Shown: positions 33,444 to 45,400 of the stretch, piece after piece | Layout of the letters: each line of letters opens with the position of its first letter | Numbering within the stretch: position 1 is the stretch's first letter | Assembly: GCA_037349315.1 (NCBI GenBank) | Contig: JBAIAC010000057.1 | Location: 8,339,501-8,403,500, forward strand | Length of the DNA stretch: 64,000 nucleotides | Reading direction: 5' to 3' | Source: Chelydra serpentina | Lineage: Eukaryota; Chordata; Testudines; Chelydridae | Translations under genes and position numbers: made by a program | The notes under the pieces: generated by a model | Databases searched by the model: none | Told to the model about the DNA's origin: nothing | What the model saw: the letters and a program-made list of their open reading frames with translations, nothing else

Positions 33444-36400
33444 TCTCTCTCACTCTCTTTCTCTCTCTCACACACACACACACACACACTCTTCCTCCAT
33501 GACTGTCACACACACACTCTCTCTCTCACGTTTGCTGGAAGCAGCAATGAGACTAGTAACTCCAAGCCGTCATCCCCAGGGGCACATTCAGTGAACTCCA
33601 AATGCTCCAGGGAACTGTCGCCTTGAAATATTTGCAGATTTCAAGACCAAAGAAAAGTGTCTCCTGTTCTGAGAGTGGCAAAGGCGAACAAAAGCAAGCA
33701 GTGCTTGAGGGGGAAGTGGGGCGGGGGCGGCCATGTGCGTGCAAACTCTGGCTGGCTTGTGACTTGAAAGTGTTTGTTTGATGTGCCAGTGAGCTGGGTG
33801 TGTTCATGAGATGGGGGAGGAATGTCAGAACAAGCCACTCTGCCCATCCCCCCCCCCCCCCCCCCCAAACCAAAGCATAAACCACCGTGAACTTAGCAGC
33901 CCCTTTCAGGCCTGCCTCTCTCAACGTTGAGCAACTGCGTGTGGGTTCTAAGTCTTGCTCTAAATCTGTTTGCGAGCCGTGCGCCTTAGATCTAACCCAG
34001 GGTGTGCTTGATGCTTTATAGCTGACAGTCTCTGCCAGTCAGTAAAATTGGGGGAGCTCCCGCTGCGCCAGCCGAGGAGGGCTGAGCTGGTGTGAAGGTC
34101 TGGTCATCCAAGCCAGGGGAGCAGTGGGCGCTTGCCGATGTTTTTGCCACAGTGTGAGGAAGCTGTGCTCTTCTTGTAGCCCCAGAAGATCTTGGGAGTC
34201 CTAGTGAGAAACCCCGGGGAGGGAACAGTTTTGGTAAAGTTGATCGAGAGCGGGCGTCACGGCTCCTGCCAATGCTCAGAATGATCCTCGCTCTGGCAAT
34301 TGCCCCTTCCTGGGCTACAAACCATCTTCCTCGCTGAGTACTGAAACCAAGGAGCTTTCTTTCCAACCAAGTGCCGCTGCTAGCGAAGCCTGGCTCTCCG
34401 TGTCGATGTTCAGATTTCCCTACTGGGGGCGCTGAGTCAAAGTGGGACCTGAGGATCCTCTCCCTTGGTCTCCCCCACCTCCTCAAAACCCTTTTTCTCA
34501 GCCTGAATATGCAACACACGGAACAAGGTTGCTTAGCTGCTTTAATGCCCAAGTAATGTTCAGCTGCCTAGATGCACAGTGCTTGCCGCCCCCACCCCAT
34601 GCATGCAAGCACAGTGCAGCTTCGGGAGTGGGTTGCACTCCGTGTTGGCTCCAGACACTAATTCGTACCTGTTCATGGTCCCTGTGCTGGGAAGTGCCGG
34701 ATGCATCAATCCGGAGCCAGTCAGTTAGCATTTGCACTTTACACACAGGGCAGGAGGATTGAGTGGAACTGAGGTGGCGCAGAAGTTGTGGCTTGTTGAA
34801 AGCCACAGAGGAAGTCATCACTAGAGCAGCGGATCGAGCAAACAAGGGGTGCCTGGCTCGTAACCTGGTGCTCTCTCCTCCAGCTCACTGCTTGTAAAGA
34901 GCTTCTGAGGCTGAAAAGCACTGTGGGACCAGACCAGGCGCGTCTGGCCCTCGGAGCAGAGTTTGAGATGTGTCGCAAGCGTCGGACGGCTACCCCTCAG
35001 AAGCTGCCCCGCCCTCGCTGACTTTGGAGTCGCAGGGGTGGGAAGCCAAGGAAATCAGTGGCACTGAAAGAGTCTCCAATGCTGACAAAACTCAGCCCTA
35101 TTTTTTTTTTTTTTTTTTTGCCTCGTGTCTGTAAACAGATGGTACCAAGTTAAACAAAGCATCTGGCTTGTCCTTGGTTCCCCGCTGAACTTTGGGAGCG
35201 GGTCGTCTGCACAGCCGCAAGGGTGGGGGCGGGGAACTTTATAATAAACAAAGCCGGGCTAAAAATAGCATCCCCTGGTACAGAGGCCACTGAGAGACTC
35301 AGGCCAGCCAAGCAAAATAGACTCTCTTGCCATGTCCTCCTAGCTGGAGGAGCTGTCTTGAGTCTGAATGCCAGAACCCCACTGGTGCTGGGGAACAACT
35401 GGGCGTTCCAAGTCCAAGACTTAGTCTGTTTTCACTGCAGTTCAGCCCCTGCTCTGGTCAATTGCGTTCTGCCCCTGTGAACCTGACCGGGGTTGTCCAG
35501 ACTAGTGGATAAACAGGGTTAGGAGTCAGACCCTGGTGTCCAGTCCGGCTCTTTCCAGTGCCCCAGGGTGGAGCTTGCTGGCTTGCTTGGAACCGGGACT
35601 CGGGTTCCCAGAAGTCCCAGCCTGGGTGAGGTTTCTCTGATTCTCCCGTGGGAGGCGCGGGCGTGTCTGCTCTGTGCCTGGGAGTAGATAGGGCTGTGAA
35701 TGACTCCAGAATCCTGCAATTGCCTCTTTCCTGTCCCTGCCTGCCTTCAGGCTAGGCCTGTAGTGCCTCTCCTAGGCTGAGTGGCCCGGCGGCACATATC
35801 AACAGCCTGGCTTCAGCCCCCCCCCCCCTTGATACCACTATCCTCAACTATTCAGGAAGATGGGGCATTATCCATCTGCTCCTGAGGGCAGAGCAGATGG
35901 GCACAGGGCAGGGATGACATGATTTGTGCTTCTTACCGAAGCGCAGCTGGTAGGTCCGATCCAAAACCTCCCTGGCTTGTCGCGGGAGTTCCAAAATCTG
36001 GAGGAGTGCGGGAGGTGGTGTAATAGATCGCCAACGGAGCTGTAGTCTCTACAGTACGCTCACCTGTTCTGATGGCTTCTGTGCATCTCCTTGCAAAGCA
36101 AAACCGCTGCCAAAGCAAGGATTTGTCAGGCTCCGATGGACTTGCATGTTCTCCCCCAAACGGCGAGTCCTGACTTGCTGTATCACATTCAGTGGCTGAT
36201 GCCAACACTCGGCAAACCTTGAAACAGGGAGTAGTTGGACAGACTCAGATGAAATCTCTGTTTGCTGCCTCCCCCTTACTTGTGCCTTGCAAATGACTGA
36301 CTTGCTTGCAGTTGCAGAAGGAGGATGCCCTGTTCTCTGGACAGCAAGGATTCCTGCCTGGCATGTCTCTCAGTGGAAAGCTGACGGATTTGTCCTGGAC

Positions 36401-39400
36401 ACCTGACCGAGCTGGGAATGTGTTTTTGGGGGGGAGGAGGCATGGAGGAGCTGTGGTTTTTAGAAATTGCGTGCAAAGGTGGCCTCGTGCCTAAAAGATT
36501 CAAGACCCTTTAAATCTTTGTGTAATTACAATGCTGGACACATTATAGATGCCTGGGTGAGCGTGGAAAAGAGGTCATGCTATACTCCTGTCTCCTTAAC
36601 AAACTATCATCTTCTGTGTCTGACTCTTAATCCTGGTATTTTTGTACTGTCACCCTGTTGACTTTTTTTACCCCGGGTGCCCTTCAGTGGTGTACAGAAT
36701 CCGCTCCCTGGTGCATAAGGCAAGCTTTTGTTCTTACAAATGTAATTGTAAATTCATTTTAAACACTAGGGGTAGAAAGAGAACTATTCATTAGGGCTGC
36801 TAAACAATTAAAAAGATTAATCGTGTAACTAAACAATAGAATACCATTTATTTAAATATTTTGGATGTTTTCTACATTTTCAAATATTGATTTTTTTCAA
36901 TTACAACAAATACAAAGTGTACAGTGCTTCTATATTTTTGATAAGTATTTGCACTGTAAAAAACAAAAGAAACAGTATTTCAATTCACCTCATACAAGTA
37001 TTGTAGGGCAATCTCTTTATCATGAAAGTTGAACTTACAAATGTAGAATAATGTGCTAAAAGAGAACCGCATTCTAAAATAAAACAATGTAAACGTTTTG
37101 AGTCTGCCGGTCCACTCAGTCCTACTTCTTGTTCAGCCAGTCGCTCAGACAAACAAGTTTGTTTACATTTGCAGGAGATAATGCTGCCGGCTTCTTGTTC
37201 ACAGTGTCACCTGAAAGTGAGAACAGGCATTCGCATGGCACTGTTGTAGCCAGCGTCTCAAGATATTTACATGCCAGATGCGCTAAAGATTCATGTGTCC
37301 CTTAATGCTTCAACCACCGTTCCAGAGGACGTGCATCTATGCTAATGACGGGTTCTGCTCAATAACAATCCAAAGCAATGCAGACCGACGCATGTTCATT
37401 TTCATTATCTGAGTAAGATGCCACCAGCAGAAGGTTAATTTTATTTTTTGGTGGTTCGGGTTCTGTAGTTTCTGGATCAGAGTGTTGGTCTTTTAAGACT
37501 TCTGAAAGCATGTTCCACACCTCGACCCTCTCAGATTTTGGAAGGCACTTCAGATTCTTAAACCTTGGGTCGAGTGCTGTAGCTATCTTTAGAAATCTCA
37601 CATTGGTACCTTAATTGTGTTTTGTGAAATCTGCGATGAAAGTGTTCTTAAAATGAATAATATGTGCTGGGTCATCATCCAAGACTGCTAAACATGAAAT
37701 ATATGGCAGAATGCGGTTAAAACACAGCAGGGGACATACAATGCTCACCCAAGGAGTTCAGTCACAAATTTAATTAACACATTTTTTTTTTTTAACAAGC
37801 GTCATCAGCATGGAAGCATGTCCTCTGGAATGGTGACCCAAGCATGAAGGGGCATACGAATATTTAGTATATCTGGCACGTAAATACCTTGCAATGCTAG
37901 CTACAAAAGTGTCATGCAAATGCCTGGTCTCACTGTTTGGTGACATTGTAGATAAGAAGCGGGCAGCATTATCTCCTGCAAATGTAAACAAACTTGTTTG
38001 AGCGACTGGCTGAACAAGAAGTAGGACTGAGTGGACTTGTAGGCTCTTTTTGTTTTTGAGTGCAGATATGTAACACAAGAAAATCTACATTTGTAAGTTG
38101 CACTTTCATGACAGATTACTACAGTACTTGTATGAGGTGAACTGAAAAATCGTGTTTCATTTTTACAGTGCAAATATTTGTAATCGAAAATAATATACAC
38201 TTTGATTTAAATTACAACAGAATACTGTATGTATGTAGAAAAATCCAAAATATTTAAACAATAGAATACCAATTGAAATTTATTAACAGTGCGATTAAAA
38301 CTGTGATGAATCGCGATTGATTTTTTTTTAGTTAATTGCATGAGTTAACTGCGACTGACAGCCCTACTATTCATATGTAAATAAATGAGTGATTTTATAC
38401 CTGAGTCTTCATACAGTTCAGCTGTTTCAGGCTATCTTCTGTTTCAAAGGGGGTGTTTCTCTGAAACCTAATGAGGTCAGTATTAGCACTGTTGTGTTCC
38501 CTGATCTGATGAAGTGGGTTCCAACCCCTGAAAGCTTCTGCCCAAATACATTTGTTAGCCTCTAAGGTGCCACAAGGACTCCTTGTTGTTTTTGATCACT
38601 TTGTATTCATCCCACCATCCCAGGGTGCCAGAAGCCCCTCTAACTGCTCCAGAGATGGAACTACACCCTTATTGGACCACATCTAGGGGGAAGCATAAAA
38701 TACAGTTTGATATCTGACTCCCTACCCCCAGGACTGACTGTCTATTCACTTTCCTATTGAATTCAACAAAACCCTAAAATCTAAAGATCTGATTCTGCTG
38801 TAGCCCTTCCGATGCACTGCAGAACAGATCATGACAGTGTAGTGCAAGGGTAGTCAATTTTTTTTATCCAGGTTCAAATTTCTTGGTCAAGGTCCGGAGT
38901 CCAGAGAAAATAAGTACATGAAAAGATTTCGGGATCCATTCAAAAGCGCCTGGAGGTCTGGATTTGGCCCACGGTCTGCCAATTGACTACCGCCGATGCA
39001 GTGCATAGATTTCAAAGCGCTTTACAGATCTTGCCTGGAGGGGTAGAAGCTGCTAATCTGCACCAGGAAACGGCGCCTGGCTCCAAAACCGGGCCGTAGA
39101 GGTTCCTCTCCACAACCAGTAAGAGCCCCGAGTGAGCCCTGCTTCGTGATGTGTGAGTCACCGGGCTAAGCACTCCCTTTCCCTGCGCTGCGTCAGGGTG
39201 AAGTCACCCTCTGGTTTAGGATTACATGGAGGTATTCTCTGTAAACGCATGTGCGCAGAGCAGAGGCTTCTGGTGAATTACCTGCTGTGGAGAGCACCTG
39301 CAGCTCTGCTCAGCAGAGGGGCGGGGGCGGACGGAGAGGGGGGGTTGTGGCCCTGTGACCCTGCTGTCCTAAAGCACTGGAGGCGAGGCAGGGGTTTGCT

Positions 39401-42400
39401 CCGTCCTGACTCATACAGTACATCTATGCTGCATGTGTGGAGCTGCAGACTGCGGTGAAAAGAAGCTGCGTCTACTCTGCGGTGTGCAGCTCTTAACGGG
39501 GGGCTTTGGCAAGGGGGAGGCAGTGGGGAAAGGCTGCAGGCGGTGGCAGGGAGACACGACCCTGCTAAAAATAGCAGGGCACGTAGCGAGCCGTGTCGCG
39601 TACGTACTCACCGGGTTCGGAGGTCTGTACCCGAGTCTCCTAAGCAGAGTCCTTGTCTCTAGTTGTAAGTAAAGCCTTGTGAACAATTAAATGCATGCAC
39701 CCGAGCCGGCACTGATTTGACCCGGTGGGAATGAACTGATTAGGATGTGTGCAACACTGCCCCTACTGGCATGAAATAGAATTGCTTGACTGTCCAGTAG
39801 TCCTGGAAGGGGAATCTCCTTTACGGCTGGTAGCCGGAGCCTACCCTGAGCGAGAAGCTCTGGGTTCTATCCCCGAGGCTATGGTGAATCCTAGAGCGGC
39901 CATAGGATGAATGAGGTCTTAGACACCGATGAACTAGATGCATTTAGTCTTGGTACGACTGAACTGCCAACACTTCTCCTTTAGCATCCAGGTCTCCGTT
40001 CCAGCCCTGCTCCCCCTTTTCAGTGCCGCAATACGTCTCTCCTAAAATCACTAGCTACGGGGGTGATGAATTGGTGCCTCCGTCCATCCTACCCACTGGC
40101 TCGTCAGGGGGCCCCTACCTTGCACAGCAGCAGGAAACCGGAGAAGTCTAGTCCAATTACCGTGCCACTAGACATGGTCTGTGCCTGGGGGAGGAAGCCA
40201 TGTGAGGCCTTTTGGGAGATGACCAAACCTGATCTGTTCAGATTGGCGTCAAACAATAGCCAGCACAAGCCTCTATTCTGGTCCCTCTACGGCTGAGCAG
40301 TGTATATGATTGCTGTATTGACACAACCTCTCCCTGCTCTTTCGAAACAGGGTCTGATCCTCTGCTTGTGTAGCTTCATGGAGTCCAGTGGCGCTGCACT
40401 GGTTTATAGCCGCTGTGTGGATTAACCCCAGCTGAGCATCTGGCCTGGAATGTTTAAATGCTATTGTGCAAGCTTCCTGTCTCCGTTCCCCTGCCTAGCA
40501 GAGCTCAGTGAAGCGTGCGTCGTGGGGAGGGGTTCGCGCTAACCGACATCAGTTAGTCCTGCTCCATAGGAATAGCCAGTGTGCACAGAAGGGGCTGCTG
40601 AGGAGCAGTTGCTGTTCACCATGTGAAGCCGGGCGCTCTGACTTGGGATCTGCCTGGTGGGTTTTCAGGAGGTTCTTCACGCTAGCTGCAGGGTGAGCTG
40701 TACTGGCCTGCCTGAGAATCTGCATTCCTTGGGCCCTGCACTTCATGGCTAAGGAAGCAACTCTTTTTGCAGGCTAAGCAATGGTTCTCAACCAGGGGTA
40801 TGTGTACCCCTGGGGGTACCTCAACTCCTCAAGATATTTGCCTAGTTTTACAACAGGCTACATAAAAAGCACTAGCGAAGTCAGTACAAACTCCAATTTC
40901 ATACAGTGACTTGTTTATACTGCTCTATATACTGTACACTGAAATGTGAGTACAGGGATGGTCTAGACAGAAATTGGTCCTGCCATGAGGGCAGGGGGCT
41001 GGACTCGATGACCTCTCGAGGTCCCTTCCAGCCCTAGAATCGATGACTATTTGTATTCCAGTTTTATTTTATAATTATGGTAAAAATGAGCATCAGCAAT
41101 TTTTCGGTAATAGTGTGCTGTGACACGCTTATGAAATCAGACATAAAAATACCAGAAAGTAGTTCAAAGGAGGTGAAACTTGGGGGCAGGGGGGATGCAA
41201 GACCAATCAGACTCCTGAAAGGGGTACAGTAAGTCTGGAAAGGTAGAGAGCCACTGGGCTAGGAGATGGGATGGGGAAACGGGAGATAAGTGAGTGCAAA
41301 GAACAATCTTGCCCATCAGTGTTGGATGCAGAACTGCGTCCGCTCCCTCTCCCTCCCTCCTTGGGGGTGATAGCTAACACTGCTAGTGCAGCCCAGTTAT
41401 TGGCATCCGCGTACTCTCCCTTTGGGCGATAGCTCGTACGACTCCAACTCTGTGCATGGGCTTGGGCTCAGATGTACCCTAACTTGGGCATGCACCCCCT
41501 CTTTGCTTCCCCTTGTCTCCCTGAGGGTGGGGGCAGCAGTAAGCGGAGCACGACGTCTGGCCGTGGGTGTTTGTTTGGACTGAAACACCTCTACAGGCCT
41601 TTTCTTGGCTTGTGCTGTTAAAAGCCTCGCCACTCCAGAGACTTATAAGGTAATGTTAGCACTGGCACAACTTTTGCTAATTCATAATCCATTTAGCAGT
41701 TAATTAGAGGGGATTGGCTGCTCCTAAAGGAGCTTTGTTCAGGAGCGCGTAGGGAAGGTGTGAGCCGTTGGGACGGCTGCAGAGTTGTATGTGCTGCTAG
41801 TTGGTCCTCTCTGGTGACTCCTCCACCTGGCACGTGCCTCTCGCTAGATCACCAGCTGCGGCAAACGGGGAGGGGCGGCTTTAAATAAACATACTCCTAG
41901 CAACCTGGCTTTCAGGAGGAACCTTTTCTCCAGTGCCTGAGGATTTGGCCACAGAGCCGTGCTTAGAGGAGCCAAATTTGGGCACGGGTGACTTCTTTTG
42001 TCCCTGCAGAGGATGGGTGTTCGTGGCCGTACGGCTGATCCTCCTGCTCCAAAATGTGCCTCCAGTTCTGTTGTGGGGCTGTTGCCGCTCATTTGCCGAA
42101 ATGCACGAGGCAAAGCCAGATGAGCTGTAGGGTCTTGTCTTCTCCCTTCAGTGGGAGATCGGGCTGAGTCTCTCCGCCGAGGTCATGCACCGCTTTCCCC
42201 AGGCCTGGCCTCGGGAGTCTTTCTTCCTGGCCTGGATGTCTCTCTTCAAGCAGGGTTTCTCTCGGAAGTCTTCACTGGGGGCAGAGTAGCATCGTCCCAC
42301 CTGACTAATGCTAAGATACTACTCGTGCAGAGATACTACAGTAATGGGGCAGTAGGAGTGATGATCACTGAAGTACTTTCGGTAGCGAGCGCGCTCTCAA

Positions 42401-45400
42401 ATGCCCCCAAGTCATGACAGTTGTGTAGCAGCATTCCCTGGCCCCCTCTGACTCCTGGGCAAAAGTACGTGAGATGCAGATGGGCCAGCTGCCCGCATTT
42501 GCATCCCCTTGCAGCAGTTCCATGCTTAATGAAATCACTTCTCAAGTCCTAGTATGCTTGAGACTAAAGATCTTTGCTATTCCTCAGAGCTACCAGAAAA
42601 CTGGACCGATACCAGAGAGACCCTAGTGGAGGGAATGCTCTTCAACCTAAAGTACATGGGTATGACGCTGGTGGAACAGCCCAAAGGAGAAGACCTCTCG
42701 GCAGCTGCCGTCAAAAGAATTGTGGCAATGGTGAGTGTCCTCATCCGGGTTCTAAGTAGCTCTGACTCCTAATAAAGGAGATCCCTGCAAGTCTCTGCAA
42801 AATCAGACAATGCAGTCTCTTCTCTTCCTGGTGTTGAAGCAAATGATTCTTGAACACTCGTCCTGGATGTAAATGCTTCCTATGCACGCCCCTTTCCGAG
42901 GGTTTTGCGTAAGAAGCAAGGAGATGATGGGGCACCCAGAAGGGACTGTGGGGTTTAGGTGGAATAAAACCTAGTATACGATATCTCTCTAGTGCAGGGT
43001 TTCTCAAACCTGCCCCGCGACCCCCTTCTGACAAAAATTACTACACGACTCTGGGAAGGGGGACTGAAGACCAAGCCCTTCTGCCTCAGGGGGGCGGGGG
43101 AGCCCAAAGCCTGAGACATGCCCCCCTCAAGGCTTCAGCCCTGGGCAGGTGGGGGCTGTAACCTGAGTCCCACCGCCCAGGGCTGAAGCCCTCAGGCTTC
43201 ACCTTCAGCCCTGGGCAGTGGGGCTCGGACTTTTCGCTTCCGCCCCAGCAAGTGAAACGCCAGCCCTGGCAACCCCATTAAAACAAGGTTACAACCTACT
43301 TTGGGGTCCTGACCCACAGTTTGAGAACCCCTGCCCCAGTGCTTTGTCCAGGAGCTAGAACTCTCTCAGATGGGTATACTTGGTCCTCCTTGTAGGAAGA
43401 AGAGGCCTTGAATGGTCGTCGTTGTGTCTATAGTTATGGTTAACCCTTAATCACGGCTGTCACACGCTGTTCTAGGAAAACTTTGGGGTTGCTAATAGAT
43501 ATCCCAGGGAGAGACTCTAATATTGTGGATCCCTTGCTAAGGTAAATTGTAGCCAAATCTTGACTTCTTAAGGGTGCAATTACTCTAAAAGCAGCCTATA
43601 TACTCTTCATGACCCATCTCTGGGTGGACCTCTGGTATGGGAATTCCCAGTCCCTTATATGGCTGTGTTGTTCCAATGCCACTACATCCAGTTTTTTTAT
43701 AGGGGGGAGGCTGGTGAAAGCCATTGAACCGAACTGTAAACCCGGTGTGTGATTGGAACCCGCTTCAAGCCAGGGGGCGCTGCCACCCCTCCAGCCCCGC
43801 TAGTCCTAGCACCTCAGGCTGGAGGGCTTCTCTGAGCTTCACAATCCAGAGGTGGATTGGAAGGGACCAGCACAGTCAGCCCAGCCCTTTCCTGGCCACT
43901 GAAAAGGGAATTAGTCTCCCGTGCAACTGACTGATGCGGCTTTAATTTCGCCAGCGCAGGGCAGCTACCGATGGTTAAATATTTAACACTGCAACTTACT
44001 CAGGAGTCCATCCTTCTTCACCGCTCGTGGTACAGCAAATGAATGCGTCTTTAGACACTTATAAAATGGAATGAGGCAAAGACTCGGTCGCATGGTTAAT
44101 CTTCATAAAACTAAATGTGGTGGTTAAATGCTTCAGGCAACTGAGTAGTATCTTCCTGACACCGGCTGAACTTCACGGGAAGCGAAATGGGCGGGGGAGG
44201 GGATATGGCTGCTGGGTAACGAGATTAACAAATTCCTCCCCCCCCCCCCGAATTCTGGGATGAGTTCGATCTCCTGCAACCGCTGGGCCCTGCATGAAAA
44301 CCTAGGGGCAGAGCCTTTGCTAGTGTCATTGGGCTCTGCAGACTTCAGTAAAGCTAAGCAAATTTGCACCAGTTGAGCATCTGGCCCTAAAGCTTATGGG
44401 AGTGTTGCTAAACCTATATTGCAACTGGCTGTGTACCTAGCGGCGGAGACTGGGGAGTGTGGCCCTTTCCCTTGTTAAGCTTTGGGGAGGGCCCTGCTCA
44501 CGTCTCTGCTCCAGGATCTCTGGCTTCTCCCAGGCGGGCATGGCTCTTGAAAAATGTCTGCTTACCAAGTACTGTGACCTTGTCTGTCTCCACGAAACTG
44601 ACTTTCATCTGTCTCACTTGGGTGCCTACTAACTCTTGGGTTGCTAGTCATGCTGTATCCGGGAGCTCTCGTGATCATTGCTGTGGTGGGTGGAAGCTCA
44701 TGCCCTTGGCTAGAGGACTCTGGGTGCGCACCCAAAGAAGTCTCCCTGTAAGTACAACTCTCCTTGAGACTCTTAACAGAGGGGCAAGTGCTGGGGCGTG
44801 AGGGCCCGGAACCTGCTGCGTTGCCGGTCTGATGACTGCCTGGCAGGTGGGGAGATGCCCCAACATGTACTCAGTAGGAGAGCTGAGGTTCTCTTCACCG
44901 GGATGCAGGTGGCTGAATGTAGCATGTGGCCAATCTAATGCTTTTTATCCTCTGCTGGCCTCTCTGATCTTAATTGGCTCTATCTTGAAGGGCCGTTAAA
45001 ATTCAAAGAAAACAGGAACTTGTGAGTGATACAGAGTTAGAGCATCGGGCCTGAAGAGGTGGTTAGAGACAGTTTTGGCAACGGTCCATTGCGCTTAGAT
45101 GTCCAAGCTTGTTGTGTCTAGGCTCCAGCCATTCGTCCCTCTAATGCTGAGTAAAGACATAGGAAACAAACTGCTCTGCAAATCTAGTGTTGCAACAGCA
45201 GACTTCCTCTGTCTGGACTCCATTGTGGCCAAGCCAGTACTCCACAGGAGCAGCCTGGTTGGCCTGCAAATCAGCAGCTCGGAAAGGGCCCAGTCCTGCA
45301 GTATCTGGAATATACAAGTGCTACGTGCACTGGGCTGGCAGGACTGGCCCACAAATTTGGGAGGAGGTAAGCGTCGTTCCTTTGTTAGAAGAAGCAAGGA

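Larger units (their letters stand above)
29764..42587 (+). other. LDLRAP1 intron 1 (12.8 kb)
   Basis: It begins gtgagt and ends cctcag. It carries a hAT MITE at 30209, TG/CT microsatellites at about 31903..31937 and 33406..33528, a C19 run at 33848..33866 and a T19 run at 35101..35119. Further along are the fold-back hAT at 36792, a hammerhead-like repeat at 38506, a hAT MITE at 38845 and a hAT MITE with a CR1 piece at 40779. The region 39400..39700 resembles a degraded MITE ('ctgctaaaaatagcagggca'). I see no supported alternative exon. The long stretches between these repeats are unassigned. Confidence 0.8.

Noticed and set aside
33223..33626. Open frames rich in CVCV, SLSL and THTH
   Set aside because: They are translations of TG, CT and CA microsatellites.
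34016..34552. A 178-codon open frame on the minus strand in intron 1
   Set aside because: No splice pattern, domain or family resemblance.
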